Shown: positions 61,642 through 64,000 of the stretch, one piece after another
Layout: each line of letters begins with the position of its first letter
How positions within the stretch are numbered: the first letter of the stretch is position 1
Assembly (NCBI GenBank): GCA_022711405.1
Contig: JAKLFC010000016.1
Coordinates: 30,230-94,229 of the forward strand
Length of the DNA stretch: 64,000 nucleotides
Direction of reading: 5' to 3'
Source of the DNA: Bacteroidota bacterium
GTDB taxonomy: Bacteria; Bacteroidota; Bacteroidia; Bacteroidales; JAGONC01
The notes under the pieces: generated by a model
The model's input: the letters and a program-made list of their open reading frames with translations, nothing else
Database searches by the model: none
Told to the model about the DNA's origin: nothing
Program-made: the position numbers and the translations under genes

Positions 61642-61960
61642 ACATATTTATCTTTCAGACTATTTTAAGAGGTCAAGCCTCATAAGCCGGGAGGATGTCA
61701 GAATATTATTTTCTTTTCTTTCGACAACTTCGGAATCCAGTATTACCTTAGACTTTGATAAAATTGAATTTGCTTCAAGATCATTTTTTGATGAATTAAA
61801 CAGCCAAAAACGAAAATTGGATTTCTTAGGAAAAAGTATTGAAATTATCAATCTTAATAACTCTCTGAAACAATTATATCAAATAGTTCAGAGTTCCCTC
61901 ATTAAGAAAGACAATGCCTTCTTTTCAAGTATAGCTAGTGCACAAATAGTCACTGTATAA
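61631..61960 (+). CDS. STAS-like DUF4325 protein
   Basis: I use ATG 61,631 (MSNKHIYLSDYFKRSSLISR), which gives 109 residues and overlaps the ATPase gene by 11 bases; an upstream start at 61,610 would add seven residues. The core SSITLDFDKIEFASRSFFDE followed by LNSQKRKLDF is the signature of the STAS-like DUF4325 family, related to anti-anti-sigma factors. The Ser/Ser-Phe-Phe turn is where STAS proteins are phosphorylated by GHKL kinases. Third gene of the operon. Function of the family is unproven; partner-switching with the adjacent ATPase is the natural inference. Confidence 0.8.
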   Translation: MSNKHIYLSDYFKRSSLISREDVRILFSFLSTTSESSITLDFDKIEFASRSFFDELNSQKRKLDFLGKSIEIINLNNSLKQLYQIVQSSLIKKDNAFFSSIASAQIVTV

Positions 61961-62698
61961 AAGTGATTTAGGTTATCCTTCCTTTCCTTTTTTTGAGACT
62001 TACGATATTATGAATTATAAAGTCTTCCAGGGCTTCTCTTAGAAGTTTTACTAGGAATTCAGATTCATTTTTGGGGATAGGTAATTCTCACGTAAGAGAA
62101 TCATTCCGGGAGAAATATATGAAAATTAATAATTTCCCCTCTTACATATAACACGCAAAATTGATACAGGAAATTACCGATTCTATTCAGGGCGGCGCGG
62201 GGGATTATGAGATAAAAAAGGACTTGCAGTCCTTTTAAACCAGCGGAAGCGTCTAAATTCGAGGAATTTAGCCGCTTATTTTTTGGAATTCCGGATCCGA
62301 AATCCCGCCGGCTTCTTTTTCTATGTAGAAAACGAAGCAAAAAGAGCCTTTACCCATTTATCCTGCCCGTTGCTATGCGCTGATTATCTGCTTATTATAA
62401 ATAGCTGATGGTAATTTCCTACCATCCGGTTTTCCCTTGTTACCTTCCGGATCCCACCAATCTGCTGCTTGTTACTCATCAAAAACTTGCAAAGTTACTT
62501 CGCAGTCTAAAATTTCGTCAAGAATAACATTCACCGGATCCGGAAATTTTTTTTCCGGCTCTGTTACCCTCCGGGTCTCGTCATTTTCTAAAGAAATCTG
62601 ACCGATCTCCTTGACCCAATGTTATCCTGCTCGTGTTCGTGGCGGCAATTTTTTTTACTAACCAGCAGCCTTCACCGGCTGCACAAAACTTTTGTCCC
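61961..62698. other. Gene-free 740-bp region with several hairpins
   Basis: No convincing gene on either strand. Structured elements are ATTCTC-N6-GAGAAT near 62,082, a strong hairpin at 62,216-62,236, and CTAAATTC-GAG-GAATTTAG (62,253-62,271) extended by AAGCG/CGCTT. Two CCGGATCC-like GC patches follow (about 62,288 and 62,549). The part before radC could be its leader or a small RNA, but I recognise no family. Confidence 0.4.
62216..62236 (+). terminator. Hairpin AAAAGGACT-TGC-AGTCCTTTT
   Basis: A 9-bp perfect stem with a 3-base loop; its A and T ends make it usable as a terminator on both strands. It is 256 bp after the STAS gene. Confidence 0.6.
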
Positions 62699-63163
62699 AT
62701 GAAAACACAATTGCCTTTATTCAAAACTTTTGTGCGCGAGCTTCGCATGAACTACGGAGTAGTTTCCTACACCGACTGCAACAAGGTCTCCTCTAGCCTG
62801 GATGCCAGCAACATCCTGCGTGATGTCTGGGGTTCCGACCTCTCGCACCGTGAAGCCTTCTATATCCTTTGCCTGAACCGGGCCAACAAGGTCATTGGCT
62901 ATGCTCTGATCTCCATCGGTGGTCTTTCCGGTACGGTGGCGGATCCGAAGGTGATCTTCTCCACAGCCCTGCTGGCAAATGCCAGCTCAATAATTCTTTC
63001 CCACAACCATCCATCCGGCAATACGGAACCTTCTGCTGCTGATCAGGCCCTCACCAAAAAGATGATCCAGGCCGGTAGTGTTCTGGATATCCAGGTGCTG
63101 GACCACCTGATCCTCACTCCGGATACCTACCTGTCCTTCGCGGATGAAAACCTGATGTCCTAG
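62699..63163 (+). CDS. radC: RadC-family JAB/MPN-domain protein (mobile-element type)
   Basis: I use ATG 62,699 (MKTQLPLFKTFVRELRMNYG), giving 154 residues; an earlier in-frame codon at 62,633 adds 22 unlikely residues. The JAMM metal motif SHNHPSGNTEPSAADQALTK is complete and the fold starts at SHREAFYILCLNRANKVIGY. It lacks the N-terminal HhH domain of chromosomal RadC, as do the copies common on integrative elements and in defence islands. The biochemical role is not settled; the motif suggests a metallopeptidase or deubiquitinase-like fold. A strong terminator follows immediately. Confidence 0.9.
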   Translation: MKTQLPLFKTFVRELRMNYGVVSYTDCNKVSSSLDASNILRDVWGSDLSHREAFYILCLNRANKVIGYALISIGGLSGTVADPKVIFSTALLANASSIILSHNHPSGNTEPSAADQALTKKMIQAGSVLDIQVLDHLILTPDTYLSFADENLMS

Positions 63164-63167
63164 AAAA

Positions 63168-63194
63168 GCGGAGCCGAAAGGCTCCCTTTTTTTT
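63168..63194 (+). terminator. Rho-independent terminator of radC
   Basis: GGAGCC-GAAA-GGCTCC (63,170-63,185) with a GNRA-type loop is followed by CTTTTTTTT. The next 290 bp (to 63,487) contain no recognisable gene or element. Confidence 0.92.
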
Positions 63195-63487
63195 GTTCGT
63201 ATTACTTAGATACTCATCGTTATTTATCGACTACACCTGTCTTGGAATAGTATCTTTGGCAATCATACATGACTTGGTCATCCACAAATCATTATTGGTA
63301 TCTTTTCTTATTCTAGCAAAAGAAAAAGATATTGAATTCCTTAACACTTCTCCCTGATTCTCAGGCGGCTTAGTTTAACTCAATTTTATCTGCAATTATG
63401 TATTGGATTTTGCTCAATGTTTACTTTATAAGTATCTTGCAGAGAAAATCGTATAGTGTTGTTTTCTATTGTTGATTCTTTAATACC

Positions 63488-63877
63488 ATGAAAATTATAG
63501 ATAGCATAGAAATTCAATTTTATAGATCATTAAAAGACTGTAGAATTGAAAATCTTAAAGACCTTAATATTTTTTCTGGCAAAAATGATTCCGGAAAATC
63601 AAATATCATTAAAGCCCTAGACTTATTCTTCAATACAAAAAAGACAGCATTTCAATTTGATTATAATAAGGAAAGACTTCAAGAGGTCAGAAAACAATCG
63701 ATAAAAGGTAAACAATTCATTTCCATTAAAATTCATTTTCTAAACCCTGGTGGCTTTAATTCTTTGCCAAAGAAATTCTATGTTATACGCACTTGGGACA
63801 GAACAGGCGAATTAATTAGCGATAAAAATAATCTTAAGCAGCAATTTGAAAAAGGTAACATTAAAACTATTAATTAG
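63488..63877 (+). pseudogene. OLD-like AAA ATPase, truncated N-terminal fragment
   Basis: The 129 residues begin IDSIEIQFYRSLKDCRIENL, then Walker A FSGKNDSGKSNIIKALDLFF (about 29-48), typical of ABC-type ATPases of the OLD/AAA_15 group used in Gabija, retron and other defence systems. Full-length members have 400-700 residues with Walker B and often a Toprim nuclease domain. Here the frame stops at 63,877, and the remaining 120 bp show no continuation in any frame that I can see. I read it as a decayed defence ATPase; a frameshifted continuation beyond the window cannot be excluded. Confidence 0.65.
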
Positions 63878-64000
63878 TTAATCCTTAACAATTCACTTTT
63901 CCGAGATTCCAATTAAAAGTTAAGTCTTCCTGAACGGCAGAAAATAATTTCCGGATATTTTTAAAGAAGGCAAAAATAATTTTCTTCTTCTTCATTGCCA

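Noticed and set aside
1..64000. Insertion sequences or transposases
   Set aside because: No transposase-like protein or terminal inverted repeats with a gene between them were seen; the only recombinase is the tyrosine integrase.

Overview
The window comes from a member of the Bacteroidota, most likely class Bacteroidia. The evidence is a SusC/SusD pair, many Bacteroidota-type -7 boxes (TAnnTTTG), general lack of Shine-Dalgarno sites, a RusT-like sugar permease, a CzcA-CusC fusion and a Bacteroides-type tyrosine integrase. I see no rRNA, no transposase and no CRISPR array.

Positions 1-29,600 look like ordinary chromosome: a partial MATE exporter, polyphosphate kinase 2, tRNA-Ala(CGC), a small HD hydrolase and a helical-repeat protein. 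Then comes a large ribose/nucleoside-scavenging polysaccharide-utilisation-type operon: ribokinase, SusC, SusD, three ADP-ribosylglycohydrolase paralogues, two double-domain esterases and a RusT-like permease. After it lie a lipoprotein, a DASS carboxylate transporter, a GH3 beta-glucosidase, a DEAD-box helicase, a PLD-family protein whose 3' end has been rearranged, a DUF1684 protein and a TPR-adenylate cyclase. The operon logic is that the SusCD pair imports ribosides, the periplasmic hydrolases and esterases release ribose, the permease moves it inward and ribokinase phosphorylates it.

Positions 29,600-33,250 are a small accessory zone. It holds dispersed palindromic repeats, a three-gene HipBST-type toxin-antitoxin operon with three evenly spaced operators, a HEPN/MNT pair and a Fic-protein remnant.

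At about 33,250 there is a 3' tRNA fragment followed at once by an integrase. I read this as the left end of an integrated element that runs to the right, probably beyond the window because no matching second end was seen. The element carries a 76-bp-period repeat array, an excisionase-like protein, a primase-helicase, an AbiEi-type antitoxin, iteron-like CAGTACAAA sites, a Fur-regulated heavy-metal efflux locus (czcA has an in-frame TAG) and a defence region.

The defence region has two divergent operons. Leftward: a 1,759-residue DUF1998-type helicase with a C-terminal nuclease-like domain, an SNF2 helicase and an Eco57I-like adenine methylase, resembling DISARM class 1 but with a different core. 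Rightward: a ClpP-like peptidase, a GHKL ATPase and a STAS-like (DUF4325) protein. This trio is the best candidate for an undescribed system. A mobile-element RadC and a broken OLD-like ATPase close the window.
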